DNA of 64,000 nt from Siniperca chuatsi (GCF_020085105.1 NC_058046.1:5990675-6054674); one strand, 5' to 3'; shown: positions 1 through 12,572, counted from the stretch's first letter. Program-made: numbers and translations. The notes: a model not told the origin generated them from the letters alone.

Positions 1-820
1 ATACACACATAATGTATATACATAGGCAAACTGTGGACACACACATTCACACCAAACACAACAAATGCATAAGTACAACTATAATTGGACACACATTCTG
101 TGTAGTCGCAAACAGCTGAACACATATCCACACATTCTGTACAACTCTGCTCACACACGAATACACGTACCATAAATTTAATTTCCTGCTCACAAACACA
201 CACTTATATGCATATATATATACACACAATTACACAGACAGAGCATGCAACAATGCACTTAAAAAATGTCACTGTGTGCAGCTGTGCACAGCTCACACAT
301 TAGAATATACACTGAATAGGTAAACACAGATACATTTTAATAGTCTGTGTAGCTGCACGCACATGGACAGACTTGCACTCTCTCCAGCGTTACTGCAGCA
401 GGGAGGTGATGGTGAGGAGAGGCTGACGATGGCTGATGTGGCGGTGGCTGGCTGGGTAGCCGTTTAATTAATCTCCAGACAGACAGTGGCATCAGAGAGA
501 GGGAGCGCGTGACAGAGAGAGGTAGAGGGAGAGAAAGAGAGAGTGCATAAGGAAAATAAAGACAGAGACACAAGCAGCGACAGCCACACAGAGGCTGTGT
601 CTCACTTTCTGTCAGCCCTCAGGACACATCAGGACACACTGCTGGATTTGCGACATGCTGAATCTCAGAGGCCCATCTCTGGCTCAGTGGAACAGTCCCA
701 AGTCTTGGTTTATAGAATATGGAGGAACAGAGAGATGGGTTGAAGTCTGAAGAGTGGCTGGATGGCTGTGCAGTGAGTTTGGGGGGTCCATGGAGGCATT
801 CAAGAGGAGACACTACCATC
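1..820. other. unique sequence, AC-rich then GA-rich
   Basis: The first 240 bases are a degenerate CA-rich tract. Positions 478-546 are purine-rich with GA and GGGA runs on the plus strand. The short ORFs here have no recognisable domain, and no splice or promoter structure is evident. Confidence 0.5.
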
Positions 821-3060
821 TTTTTACATAATCATAAATTACGATTGAGTTACATAAACTCATAAACTGAGTAATTCAGTAGTTAAGAACACCTTTAGGT
901 ATATGTTTGTATTATGTTTATATGTAAAATTGGCTCTCAAAATAATAATTATTTCTAAGTATTACATTTAACACTATTATGGTTATTTTGTAGTGAAATT
1001 ATTTGAACAAACGCTTGACTGCTGCATCTGAAACGCTCTGCTCCAGTCTCCAGACTGTTGTTGGGAAGCACAGGGGAGACTCCTTTAATGTTCCATGGTT
1101 AAGTTGTAGCTAACTTCAGGGTTAACCTCCCCCACTACACTCAGATGCTGTGGGACACAACCCATTGGGAGCTCTGTGTTTACATTCAGTGTGAGGACCC
1201 ACATTGTGATCAGTGGATTGATCTGTACAAGCTGAGCATTGAAGCCATGTGTTTTGACTGTGAAGACAGGGTCATTAAAACTTGTAATGTGAATTAACAC
1301 AATGTACAATTTATAAAATTGTACAGTGTCTGCACAGCTTAAGCGGGTAAATCTAGGAATAATACCTCTGCACAAGCTTGCAGAGGAGCTGGTGCACACA
1401 CTTCCCAAATCTCAAAAATGCATTGTGTGGCCCTGCACAACAAACAAGCTGATTGGTTGACACAACTTCCTGTCAAGAAGAATATTGGAACAGGAATAGA
1501 TACTGGAAAAGAATTTGACATGTTAATATTAAACCCAAAAGTATAACACAAACCAGCCATACATTCGGAGCAGCCTTAAATATAAGAATGCATCTTTTCT
1601 CTCTGTTTTGGCCTTCCATCCATCCTAAGCCTTGTTCAAACCCAACTGTGTTAGGAATGGACAGGGATGAGGCACGGGTCAGACTGTGTGGCAGGAACGT
1701 TAAAAAGATACATTTTTGCTACCTCTAACTCTCTCTCTCATTTTAAACAATATTTCTGATACAGGTGTTGTCATTAACCTGTATTATGTTGATTTTGCCA
1801 GACAGCCTCATTTGATTGAAGTTTTTGACCACAATCAAATCACTGTTTATACTTGTTCAGTTGTCAGACAAAAGATACAGAAAAATATGTAAATTAGAAG
1901 CTTTTTCACATACTCACAAAAGGTAATAACAAATAATATCTGGACAGCTCAAAATTATTTAGACATTTTTTATTCCATACTTTCACCTCTTAAGATGCAA
2001 TCAGGCAGTTAATGGAGTTTAGCCTCATGATAGTAATTGCTATACTGTACTAACCAAATACCATAGCTGCCTATTCAATGAAGTCTCTAGGGAATCTGAA
2101 AAGTCAAATCCACTGTTGCAGAGTACCATCACCACAGCAAGCTAGCAGTTCAAAAATGATTTCATTTTCCATTTAATTTTTCCAGTGGATGGACAGGGGA
2201 TTTGACAGTAAAGAATGTTGCTGCTAATTATGTGAAATTACTGTATGTAATGTTCTCAGCAGCAAACCAGCCCTCCTCCATTTCAGCTCTTTCAATAAAG
2301 TCTGTAAATTATATAGTGACAGACTATTGAATACTACTTGAAATAAAGCTAAAGATCAGTGAGGTATTTCCCGAAATTTGAGATTGCCCTCCCAAAAAAT
2401 CCCACCATCAGTAGTTTGTTCAAATACTATGGTTGTCTGTGTTTATTTTGGAAGGCACTGACAAACAGTCATTCTGCCGGGGTCATCAGGATGGACACCA
2501 CCACAAAAATGTTTTATTTAGCTTTGAGGACTTGTTGCTAAATTCAAATGAGCTACTGCAGTGTTCATGCTTGTATCGATTGGCACAATGAATGATACAT
2601 ACCTGATATAATACATGAAAGCTACAATAAAAATTCATATTCTGTGTTTGTTTCACAGGAATTTTGAATCAAATTAGTCCAGAGGTCTAAATTTCTAAAT
2701 TTGATTATAAAGAAAATTCAGCACAAAACATCATCATAAAGAATTTAAATAAAGGCTTTATTTTCACTATAAGCGGATTTACTTTATGTACTTGGATTGA
2801 GTCTGCCACAAACTGATGATTTGACCAAATGTATTTCTTTCATCAGCCTCAGCTGACTTGAGTATCCCATATTATTGCCATGACACTTCTTCTTCTATAG
2901 TATATAGTTAATCTATCAAACTGCATCACATCCATTATATCAGAGTATGACCTCACTGACTGGATGAGATCTGTTTTTAATAAAAAGGACGGCATTGGCT
3001 CTACATAAATATTGGTCTAGTTTAAATTGCATGTGCCCTGTTTGTGATTGCACTGTGAAG
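821..3060. other. AT-rich intergenic sequence, no gene seen
   Basis: More than 2 kb of AT-rich sequence with frequent stops in all frames. The only ORFs are 60-107 codons long and look random. I recognise no transposon end, tandem repeat or RNA gene. Confidence 0.5.
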
Positions 3061-3217
3061 TGTGTGTGTGGACTATCATGCTACATGTATGGGCCTGCAC
3101 ATGAGTGAGGCTGTTACCTGTATATGGTGGGTGTGTCTGTGGTCCCTTGGCATGGAGGGTCAGGTAACAGGGCTAATTGGGTGTAAAGGGAGGGGTGAGT
3201 GTGTGGTGGGGTTGGGT

Positions 3218-3220
<3 letters not shown>

Positions 3221-3262
<42 letters not shown>
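3221..3262 (+). repeat. (GT)21 microsatellite
   Basis: An uninterrupted GT dinucleotide run of 42 bases. A (CA)n run lies about 105 bases downstream, so the two are complementary on one strand. Confidence 0.95.
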
Positions 3263-3263
<1 letters not shown>

Positions 3264-3367
3264 AGCTGCACCTGATCTGGCTGCCTGATTAAGCTGTGTA
3301 ATCTCCTGCATGAAACAACAGCTGACCAGCTCCCTGGGGTGGTGCCCACACACTAACACACACTCAC

Positions 3368-3389
3368 TCACACACACACACACACACAC
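3368..3389 (+). repeat. (CA)11 microsatellite
   Basis: Uninterrupted CA dinucleotides preceded by a CACT-type degenerate tract. It is complementary to the GT run at 3221-3262. Confidence 0.9.
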
Positions 3390-3980
3390 CTGTGCTGGTG
3401 GCCATGACAGCAGGCACCTTACGTTCCCAGAGGAAGGTACTCTCTTATCACACACCTGGTATCTATACCTCCCCTGTCTCAAAGGTGAAGTCTCACAACA
3501 GAAAAAACAGTTGAACAAACCAGCAGTGTGTTTTTTTTTCTCCTGTAAAGGTTTTGGAATCACAGCTGTGTTTGTGGGGAAATGAAAACTGATCCTCATA
3601 TTTTTCTGGAGATATTTTATCTAGACCAAGTTCACTTCTGGCAGCATCTACTAATCTTTGCATTAATCCTCATAAATAAGTAAATAATGTTATTTTTCTT
3701 TGCAGCAATAATGGAGTAGTAAACAACCTGAAACCATCTGTATATATGATGTATATATGTATGTTTATGTATATAAATAATAATCTATAATCACACTGAG
3801 GTATTTCCTTCTGTTGAAACAGGACCTTCTGACTGCTGCTTACACAATTAAAATATCCTGTATAAACCCCTGCAATTTATTTTAGAACATTTTGTAAGCT
3901 CTTAGTTCTGCAGGAGGAAAAGCTGTATCCATTGGTGGTAAGTAATTGAATACATTCACTCAAGTGCAGTACTCAAGTAC

Positions 3981-4160
3981 AATTCAATTTATTTACATAA
4001 CACCTATTCATAACAAAAGTTATCTCATTGCACTTTCCATATAGAGCAGGTCTAGACAATACTCTTTTTAATATTATTTACAGAGACCCAACAATTCTCA
4101 CCATGAGCAAGCACTTGGCAACAGTGGCAAGGAAAAACTCCCTTTTAACAAGCAGAAACC
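3981..4160 (-). mobile_element. L2-type LINE 3' end (5'-truncated)
   Basis: Read on the minus strand, this ends in the AATAAATTGAATT-like tail shared with other copies in this window (11868, 15018, 32281, 63904). It also carries the block containing 'ccatgagcaagcacttggca', which is present verbatim at about 12017. Only 3' UTR is present, the usual result of incomplete target-primed reverse transcription. Confidence 0.75.
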
Positions 4161-4420
4161 CATGGACGTATAAAAAGAACTGGATACGGAGCCGCCGCTC
4201 AGCCTTGCTTCCAATTTTTTCATGGAGGTTTTATATTTGTAAAACGTTCATCAAGCCGAGAAAAGTGAAAATCCGTGACATCATCACAATGTAAAGTCTA
4301 TGGGCCGAACGGAAACTTGCAGGCAGGGCCAGCGGGAGAAACACTACTGTGCATATTCAGTGGGCCGCATACTCCGGAAGTCAAGAAGTCAAACACACAC
4401 TCAAGCTCAGCTGCAACATT
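4161..4420. repeat. probable dispersed repeat of unknown class
   Basis: A GC-richer block begins abruptly where the L2 tail ends, with phrases such as 'ggatacggagccgccgctca' and 'aaagtctatgggccgaac' that I associate with dispersed teleost repeats. I could not identify both ends, a target duplication or a coding remnant, so the class is open. Confidence 0.35.
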
Positions 4421-4908
4421 TCACAATTAAAAAGATAGCCTACCCTTTCTTGTAATCGGATACAAATCCATTGCAAACAACGTCCTCTGAGATATTAAAT
4501 CCACAACATGAGTTTCAAGCGTTACGTTCAACACATTAAATCCTTAACGTTGTTCTTGAGTATCCTACTTTGGCATTCATCCAATTTAATCCAAAACACG
4601 AGTCTTGTATCCTTTCGTTGCATTAGTAAACATTGTACTCAATAAATAACCCTACCCTGGAATGTGGGCCAGAGTTCCCTATTTCCATTAGATTAGATGT
4701 TATCTGTGTCTACATTTCTTCACTTCACGTTACTTCATTTGCAGTCATAAATTGTCAACATGTATCTAATTGGCCAACCCAATCTGACAGCTAGACTATG
4801 CAGTATGGAACAATTTTGGTAGCCTTGTACAATGAACAGTAAGATTAAGAATAGGGGGTGCAGGTTAATTTATGTGAATTGTTATCTATTAGCCTACATT
4901 ATATTCTC
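4421..4908. other. unique sequence, nothing recognised
   Basis: AT-rich sequence without long ORFs, tandem repeats or recognisable element ends. Confidence 0.4.
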
Positions 4909-4990
4909 AGCTCAACTCAACTTTATTTATATAGCACTTTACACACCGCACAGTTGATCCAAAGTGCCTTACAGAACAAACAGAGGAAAA
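4909..4990 (-). mobile_element. LINE (L2/CR1-like) 3' tail
   Basis: On the minus strand the sequence reads as a 'gctatataaataaagttgag' tail followed by GAGTT-like repeats, a classic fish L2/CR1-group LINE end. Only about 80 bases are recognisable. Confidence 0.6.
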
Positions 4991-4999
4991 CTAAATTAA

Positions 5000-5736
5000 A
5001 AAAACAAACTCAATAGAGGAGAAGAAAGTGTGATGATAAATAATAATAATAATTCTATATATATATTTACAAAAAAGATGGGTGACAGTCACCCACTTGT
5101 ATGTTACATGGGCCTGTATAATATTAATTTCATATGCATGTCTCTGTTCATTATTTGCTTTATTCATTTCAGTTTCTGGTGGGGATATTTGATCTAGGGC
5201 ATTGTTACCTATTTTTGGCATTGCACAATCAGTTGCAACTTGAAATTTAAGAAATCGTGTTGTTTTGTTTCAATTCAATACAACAATGGGGTTATAAAAT
5301 AGGTCCTAATGTTATATGAGATGGCAATGTACCTTTGTGACCTTCAAATACACATTAATTAATTCTTATTTACATTATATTATGATTATGTTTTTATTAA
5401 AGTTAGCCTAATTGTGCCACGATCACTAGATTTTATATAGATGTTATCATTATCGTCATATGTATACTGATTTTAGATATTGATCAGCCACCAAGTGAGT
5501 GATCAAATGGAAGTTAATGCCTTTGCCTTGGCATGACACCCTATTATTTTGAAGACAATGCAAAGGCAGAGTACATTAACTTCCAAATAAGGGTCAAAGG
5601 TCAAGTTTTAGCTCAAGATTTTTATGTAGGTAAAAAACACAAAGAACTGCCGCATTTCCAATATTCTGCCTACAATTCATTTGACTAGAAAACAAAAGAA
5701 CTTTAAAGTTATTTTTATCAAGTCTCTTTTGCCTTT
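5000..5736. other. AT-rich unique sequence with one hairpin
   Basis: No gene is seen. The notable feature is an imperfect inverted repeat at 5508-5585, listed separately. Confidence 0.4.
5508..5585. repeat. imperfect hairpin
   Basis: The 12-mer at 5508-5519 (tggaagttaatg) is the exact reverse complement of 5574-5585. Inside it, 5519-5526 (gcctttgc) pairs with 5560-5567. The two stems are separated by a 6-base one-sided bulge, with a loop of about 33 bases. It could be a MITE relic or a structured RNA, and I see no match to a known miRNA. Confidence 0.6.
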
Positions 5737-6190
5737 GTAGGGGAAAGTAGCACAATACAAATTCCACATAGAGATTTGAAATAACAGTAATGGTAATGGT
5801 AGTGGTAATATTAATATTAATAAAAAAATAACAATAGCAATAATAATAGTAATAATAATAATAATAAAAAAGAAATAATAATAATTGTAGCAGCGGGTGT
5901 GTAGCAGGAACATGAGGGCAGTAGGTGGCGTGCAATCATAGATCCAGAGTCTGCAGCTCCGGAGGCAGAAATACCTGCTGAAAGCGACAGAAGGAGAGAG
6001 GAGAGAGATGCACAAAACTACAGGAGAGAGAAGCTGTCGAGTTAGAAACATGCATTAATGGGATAAGAATGCGTACAGATGGGGAGGGAGAGGAGGAGAG
6101 AAGAGCACTGTGCATCATGGGAAGTCTCCTGGCAGTCCTATAGCAGCATAACTAAGGGATTGTTCAGGACTCACCTGAGCCAACCAATTA
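5737..6190 (-). mobile_element. L2 LINE 3' UTR fragment
   Basis: This stretch is collinear with 12163-12535, the 3' UTR of the better preserved L2 copy. Both share the 'gtcgagttag' block, the 'gcattaatgggata' block, 'tgcatcatgggaagtc' and the 'atagcagcataactaaggga' motif. An expanded (AAT)n tract sits at about 5846-5890. No coding part is retained. Confidence 0.75.
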
Positions 6191-6820
6191 AATAAAATAT
6201 AATAAAATCCTATGATGAGCATACAAAATATGATGCATTATTATAAAATTACACTGTCCAACAGAGTAGACATGAAAATTAATAACAGTAAGATGCTGCT
6301 CAGATGTAAATCCGAGCACATACTTATAAGAGGAACTTTTAGAGGTCATATCGAGCTGCACTGATTTTATTTTTTTCATTTTATGTTACATGTTTTGTGT
6401 TTGTCCTTTCATATTTTGGAACTGTGTTGGACTTTCTCACTTTAACATAACATTCCTTGAATTCAGTGTGTTTTGTAGATGCATAAAAACCTTTTTAAAT
6501 CACAAATTATTTTAATAAATTTTAGATACTTTCTACTTTCTGTTCATATTGGGAATTTTACTATGCTTTAAATTATTTGAACATCAATTCTGGAAGCTAT
6601 TTATGCACAATGCTTTGTGGAATTGTTTGCTATATGCCAGCTTGCTATTCGGCAACTTTGCAAGAAGCTGTAGATTTACTTTTTTTTAGATCCCTTCTAG
6701 TGACTTCATTTTACTGGGTTTTTCCTAGTGACATTATAACTGTTTAAAATAATTTTGTATGATTGTATTTCCCATGGTAACTATTTCAACTGATTTTATT
6801 TGTTGATTTTGTTAATTTGT
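6191..6820. other. AT-rich unique sequence, nothing recognised
   Basis: Very T-rich sequence without ORFs or repeats that I can name. Confidence 0.4.
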
Positions 6821-6897
6821 CTTTGCATCATTGTAAATGAGGGTCACCCTCAGTGATTTCTACAAGAATGTTAAATAAAGGTTGAATGAATGAATAA
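6821..6897 (+). mobile_element. LINE-like 3' tail with (GAAT)n
   Basis: Contains 'tgtaaatgagggtcaccctc' followed by 'aaataaaggttgaatgaatg', a tail pattern widespread in teleost non-LTR elements. There is no coding remnant upstream, so family assignment is uncertain. Confidence 0.5.
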
Positions 6898-7249
6898 AGT
6901 GATTACAGTAAATTTGCATCCCTGTGATGAGAAAAAGCTCCTAAAAAGTTTCAAAATCACTGTGCTATAAACCCTGCCTGTACTTAATATATAATAAAAG
7001 AGCAGGATGTTTACATTTTTCAAAATAAATGAAAGCAAAATCTTTAGAAATGCACATTTTAACATAAACCCACATCTTTAACATAGCAAACCTACCACAG
7101 AAGTCTGTGGAGAGTATCAGTTATTTTCCTGTCTGAAGCTTTGGATTTCTGCAGATTATTTGCAGATTATTCAAACATTACTGCATGTACAACTCCACTG
7201 GAGGTATCCAATGCAGACACACACACCTACACACACACGACTCCAATAA

Positions 7250-7510
7250 CTTCCTTCCCCCGGCAGCGTGCTGTGGGAGCTGGTCAGCGGCGTCAGTCAA
7301 TTGATTGAGCTCAGAGGAGGAGGAGGAGGAGAAGGAGGAAGGAGCCGCAGGCCATGAGCAGCAGAGGAGGTGAAGACCTATCGGAAATCAGTGCACCATG
7401 AGCATTTCTGCTCCATATGGGCAAAACATGCGCTCAGACAGCTGCCACAGCCTTCTGCAGCCGGCCCACTTCTCATTTCATCAATTAGGGTCCTTGAGAT
7501 TGAGGTCCAT
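7250..7510. promoter_or_regulatory. candidate conserved non-coding block with (GGA)n
   Basis: A GC-richer island inside AT-rich DNA. It contains a (GGA)n-type purine tract at 7312-7345 and an ATCAATTAGGG homeodomain-like site near 7480. Conservation is inferred from composition only. Confidence 0.25.
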
Positions 7511-8400
7511 TCTTTGAAAGAAATAGAGTAAACATATTCATAAATGTGACAAGAAATACACTGTAATGCAATTTAGGATAACAATGTTTTTGTATGTTTT
7601 AGCCCATTTACAACAACTTGTATGAACTTACTGCAGATCATTTTCCAAACCATATCATAGTATATTAGATTTCTGAATGCTTTCCTTATCTTCTAGCTAG
7701 TCATTGGATGACTGTTTGTATAATGCTATGAAAATCAACCTGCAGAGACTTGAAACTTGCTTAATCCAATAATCCTTAAAAAAAAATGTTGTTTTTATTG
7801 TTGTCAGAGTGCCACAATTGCAATGCAGACTTTTCAAATCAATCTATGGCCAGATGCTGTGGCCATATTTTTGAAATTTAAATGTAGCTTTTCACAGTTT
7901 CCACTTCAATCACATTCTTCTAAGGGTGGAAAATCATCTGAACACCCAACATGGGACACTAACTTTCCACCAAAATCCTGATTTATGAAATTAGTTATTA
8001 GTAGTAGTATAATTAGTTATGTTTGCAGATCCTCAACACAGAATCAGGTAGGTTTCACTGCAGGGTTTAAAGACTGTCAAGTAAAATCCTCAAACCCAAA
8101 CAAATTATAAGCAATTATTGTGGTCAGAAAGGAAATTCCATCACTGAAAAACTAGAGGTGTTTTCATTTCCAGTCCAAAATCACAATCTTGCATCAGCCT
8201 GGCCTTGGTAAGTTCATGTCTTCACTCATGTAGCTTCACCTGTATATCATTTTCAAACGCAGGCTGAATACTATTTTACATCTGTGTGTTTTTATCAAAA
8301 TGCAAAGAGACCTTCAGCCCTCCTTCAGTCCAAGAGGAGCAGCTTCTATAGATACAAGACAACAAACACTCCAAACAACATCTCCAAAGGTACAGTGCTG
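7511..8400. other. AT-rich unique sequence, nothing recognised
   Basis: No long ORF, element end or tandem repeat is visible. Confidence 0.4.
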
Positions 8401-8425
8401 TGGTTAATTAGAGCCTATTTATGGA

Positions 8426-8446
8426 TTTGGTGGTGGTGGTGGTGGG
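8426..8446 (+). repeat. (GGT)n microsatellite
   Basis: A short GGT run followed by GGGGGCG. Confidence 0.8.
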
Positions 8447-8791
8447 GGCGCTGCAGTACCCGCCAGGGCCTCTGGATGCCAGTGTGGTGTTAGTAACAAC
8501 TTGCTTGGAGAGAAGTGAGCCAGAGGGAATAGGTGATGAAAGCAATGGATGAGCCGGTTGAAGGCAAGGAGGAGTTGATGTTCAGAGGCAAAAAAGCAAC
8601 TGGAATCTCTTCTTTTCTTCATCTCTCTGTTGTCGCAGTCCAGCCGCACCTCCCAGTTCCTCCGAATTCTGCAACGTGTGTGTGTTGAATTGTGCTTTTC
8701 GTCGTCTTTGCCTGTTTTCCAGCGTGTGATGGAGGTATACCATGGTGTGGCAGACTTGTAGGCTGCCTAATTAATGCTCCAGAGCCTAGGA

Positions 8792-8827
8792 GGTGTGTGT
8801 GTGTGTGTGAGAGAGAGAGTGTGTGTA
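8792..8827 (+). repeat. (GT)n(GA)n(GT)n compound microsatellite
   Basis: A GT run, then a GA run, then a short GT run. Degenerate TG-rich sequence continues to about 8910. Confidence 0.9.
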
Positions 8828-9740
8828 TTTGCACTTCCAGTCATATGTACTCTGTGTGATTGTGCGTGCACAAGCATCTGAAGGGTGTATGTCTTTATGT
8901 GTGTGTGTTACCACCCCACTCTCAACCCCCCCAGGGCGTGAAGCAGACTGCAGGGGCTGGTGCAGGAACAGAGCTGGGATCATGGAGGCAGCACTGCAGG
9001 CATCTGCCCCCAGGAAGCAGCACCAGCCCCGCGCAGCTGGCACCGAGGCCTTCATGAGCCAGGAAATGGCACACCTCCTCAACTATCCCCCACACCCCAC
9101 ACCCTCCCTCCCCTCACAAACACACACACACCTTCTTCACACTTTTCATCAAACACGCTAACATCATCGATTCATTTTTGAAAAAAAAAAAATAACGGTG
9201 GGAAGGACCAAATGCATTTATTAGGAGGGTTTCATTTGCTGTTTGTCTATCACACATGTTGGATAGTATTCAGGGAGACAGCTTACATGATAAAAGTGTG
9301 TATTATGTGAGGAATGGCTGTATTTTGAGTCTTGTGACATTTATTCTTGCCCGTTTATCATGTATCATAGCTGGGAAACAAAACATGGGAATTGCTTAAG
9401 AATTGTGTTCTACATATTTACATATAAAGTTCTTTGGGGAATTCAAAGATGGACAATGTGACAATTACAACCTCCCCCTCCCCCTTTCCCCCCACACTGA
9501 AGGCCTTGGATTCCCTAAAGAATATAGCATGCATGACATAAATGCATGTGTATCTATTTACCTTACCCTGGATTTCATGTAAATGTTGTTTGATTTATGT
9601 TTGCTTGTGTTGTGAGTGGGTGTTTGTGTTTGTATGTGCATGCTTGCTGTGCATGCCACCATGTGCAGACGGTAGGCTCAGAATACATATCTGTGTTTGT
9701 GCAGTGTGTCCATCATTCTCTGTATAGCCGGTAGACAACC
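8828..9740. other. unique sequence, no gene seen
   Basis: GC-richer at 8930-9120, with overlapping short ORFs in all frames. A run of A lies at 9180-9192. No transposon or RNA gene is recognised. Confidence 0.4.
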
Positions 9741-10180
9741 AGCTGACAGAGCGACAGGCTCTCACCTTGGATTACTCCCATGCTGAGGAGGCTGCTCTGG
9801 GCCTGGCCGCCAGGGCAAGCAGGGCGCTAACAGGCCCAGGCCTCAGCCATCCTCTCTGCACCCACACACAGGCAGGACTGCGGGGTACAATTAGGCGGAC
9901 AGGATGCCATACCACCGTTCACCTGTCAGCTAGACTGGCGACATGCGTGGGGTGCAAATTGACACGGGTGCCACAACCGGGCCGACAGGAGATCCACGGC
10001 AGGGACAAATCTCCCTAACAAACCTCGGTGTCCTGTCAGTCAGCACAGGGGCCACCTCACATTGACCCCTCGGACCAGGCGCTGGGCTCTGCCTGTTCCT
10101 CGGCGCTCCCCTGGCAGACGCTGGCCACCGCTGGCCCTGTCACTGAGCTGAGATGACATGGTCACATGCAGGCACAGCCA
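9740..10180. promoter_or_regulatory. candidate conserved non-coding element
   Basis: A GC-rich, low-repeat island with no coding signature that I recognise. The overlapping frames, including 9767-10018, contain no domain. It carries a TACAATTAGGCGG motif and several ACCTGTCA/CTGTCAG motifs of the TALE-homeodomain type. That it is a CNE is inferred from composition and from neighbouring blocks. Confidence 0.25.
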
Positions 10181-10859
10181 GCACCACCATCAGCCTCTCA
10201 GTCATTACCTTCCATCAGCCGACCAGAAAATAGACTGGTAGAATCTGTAAGGGAAAATGACCTAAAGGCCTGACCTGAAAATGGCACAAAAAGCTGAGAG
10301 ATGGTGCTACTCGCTCCCAAAATAATAGTCTGTGTCAGTGCACCTGGCCACTAGCCACTGGCCATATCAATGCCTCCCAAACAAGACAGAGGAGCACACA
10401 CTAGACTGAGACCCCATCTAAAATTGCCTCCACCCCTACAACTAAGATCCAAAGTAGTTTTGCTCAGCTTTTCAAACAAATCTGATCATTACAGACGGAA
10501 ATAAAAGTAAACTTCTTTGCATGGTTGGCGGAAGAACAGAGAGAGAGAAAAAACATGATTCCTGACAAAAGATTATGGTGGGCAGGGAACAGGAACTCTA
10601 ATCCAGTTGTCTGACTGCGATCTGCCATTTGGAATGTTGCAAGGGTAATGCACCGCTAAATTTACTGACGTTTGCGCTAATCCGTTTAATTCTCTTTTAA
10701 GGGGGAAAGTGTTCACATGAGTGAGCGGCGTGTTTTAATGTTGATGATTTAAAGATGGACAGAGTTATGGAAGCAGACAGACCCATGCATGCAGCCGGCC
10801 GGCCTGCCAGCCTGGGCAAAGGGATGATGGACTGTGGTTCGGAGGGGGTGGCGGGGACT
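10181..10859. other. unique sequence, no gene seen
   Basis: Mixed composition, with 'ggccatatca' and GAGAGA tracts. No recognised element. Confidence 0.35.
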
Positions 10860-11450
10860 TTAGGTTGCCAGGAGGGCCATTTTTCCTATCTCTCTATCAT
10901 TCTTTCTGTTTCTGTCTCAAAATAGAGTTGGGAGCTGAGGAGGAAGGTAGCAGTCAATTAGGCTTTCCATATCCTTTAACACAAGTAATGGTTCTCTATA
11001 CTGGGGACTATATGGGAGCCAAATGCTGGGGCTGTATGCAAGGCCGGTCCCCCTGGCGAGGCGGGCTCATCCCAGCCCATTGTTCTCTATCAGTGGACAA
11101 GGCTGATTCCTGTAATTAGCTGTCAGCGCAGAGCCCTCAGCAGCTTAGTGCTGTCCGCTCAAATCAAACTAATGAAATGCAATCCGCTCAAATGTCCTGG
11201 ATGCATATCTGTAACAGGCCTGCGCACACGAGAGGGGAGGCAGGGGGAGCCTGTGCCACGGCAGGGAAACATCCCCCCCTTGCCAAACTTAGGATTCAAA
11301 TCCACGCTCATTAATCCGTTAATTCAGCACATTTTTGACAGCCAATTAATGCGGATGAGGAGTGGGTGATCTGGGCAGGACAGGAGGTGCCTGAGCACGG
11401 TAGGAGGACCGGGCGTGAGGGGGTGAAGGGCTAGCAGACCCCAGCATCAC
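10860..11450. promoter_or_regulatory. candidate conserved non-coding element
   Basis: A GC-rich island containing clustered homeodomain cores: 'gtaattagctgtcagcg' near 11113, 'ctcattaatccgttaattc' near 11309 and 'agccaattaatgcgg' near 11340. Clustered TAAT cores in unique GC-rich DNA are typical of developmental enhancers. No conservation test was possible. Confidence 0.3.
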
Positions 11451-11867
11451 TCAGCCATTTCATTCTCCATAGTGATCCTGGCAACCAACAAGCCTTGGTG
11501 TAATAATAATTCCATGCACAACAGAAGCACACATATTTATTCTCTTAATCCATGTACAAGACAGTGAAAGATAATTTGGATTTTTCCTCAAGAGACAGCA
11601 CACACTGCAGCACTGTCAAGATCCTTCATGCTAAATTTGACAATTTAACATTAGACTTTATTATGGTAAAAACTTCCAGAAAACAGGGAGATAATATTTA
11701 TCTGGTCTGTCTACATTCTCGCAGCCAGAACAGGTTTTCCACCTCTCTAGCTGTATGTACATGCAAATGTGCAATGCAATGTACATTTACATAATGTATT
11801 TCTCTGCTGCATTGTTTTTTAAAAATTGCAAATTTCTTAATTCACTATCTACAGACAGAATTTAGTC
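11451..11867. other. unique sequence, nothing recognised
   Basis: AT-rich sequence before the L2 tail, with no supported feature. Confidence 0.4.
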
Positions 11868-12139
11868 AATGCAATTCAATTTCAATTAAATTTTATTTAT
11901 ATAGCGCCAATTCATGAAATTCATGAACAGAAATGATCTCATTGCACTTTTCCTACAGAGCAGGTATAGACTGTACTCTTTTACTTGTATTATTTACAGA
12001 GACCCAACAAATCCCACCATGAGCAAGCACTTGGCAACAGTGGCAAGGAAAATTTCCATTAAGAGGCAGAAACCTCAGGCAGAACTAGACTCAGGGTGGG
12101 CAGCCATCCACCACTGCTGGTTGGGTTGAGAGAGAGAGT

Positions 12140-12161
12140 GGGGTGGGGTGGGGGTGGGGGG
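12140..12161 (+). other. G-quadruplex-forming motif
   Basis: Four G runs of 4, 4, 5 and 6 bases separated by single T residues, inside the L2 3' UTR. Since the L2 lies on the minus strand, its transcript would carry the C-rich complement. Confidence 0.8.
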
Positions 12162-12572
12162 AAGCACAATGCAAATTCCACCTAGAATTTTAAAATAATA
12201 CTAATGTAATGGTAGTGATAATATTAATATTAATAGAATAATAATTAGTAAGAATTATAGTGATAGGAATAATAATGACAATAATAGTAGCAGTTGTTGA
12301 GCAACAACGTGGGGGCAGCAGGTGGCCCACAATCACAGATCCACACTCTGCAGCACAAAACTACGGGAGAGAGATGTCGAGTTAGTAGCATGCATTAATG
12401 GGATAAAAATGCATACAGAGGGAGAGGAGGAGAGAGGAGTTCAGTGCATCATGGGAAGTCCTGACTCCTGGCAGTCTAAGCCTATAGCAGCATAACTAAG
12501 GGATAGTTCAGGACTCACCTAAGCCAGCCCTAACTATAAGCTTTATCAAAGAGGAAAGTCTTAAGCCTACTC

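Noticed and set aside
3114-3599. 161-codon minus-strand ORF
   Set aside because: Its middle is a translated dinucleotide run (HTHTHT and VCVCVC); the rest has no domain.
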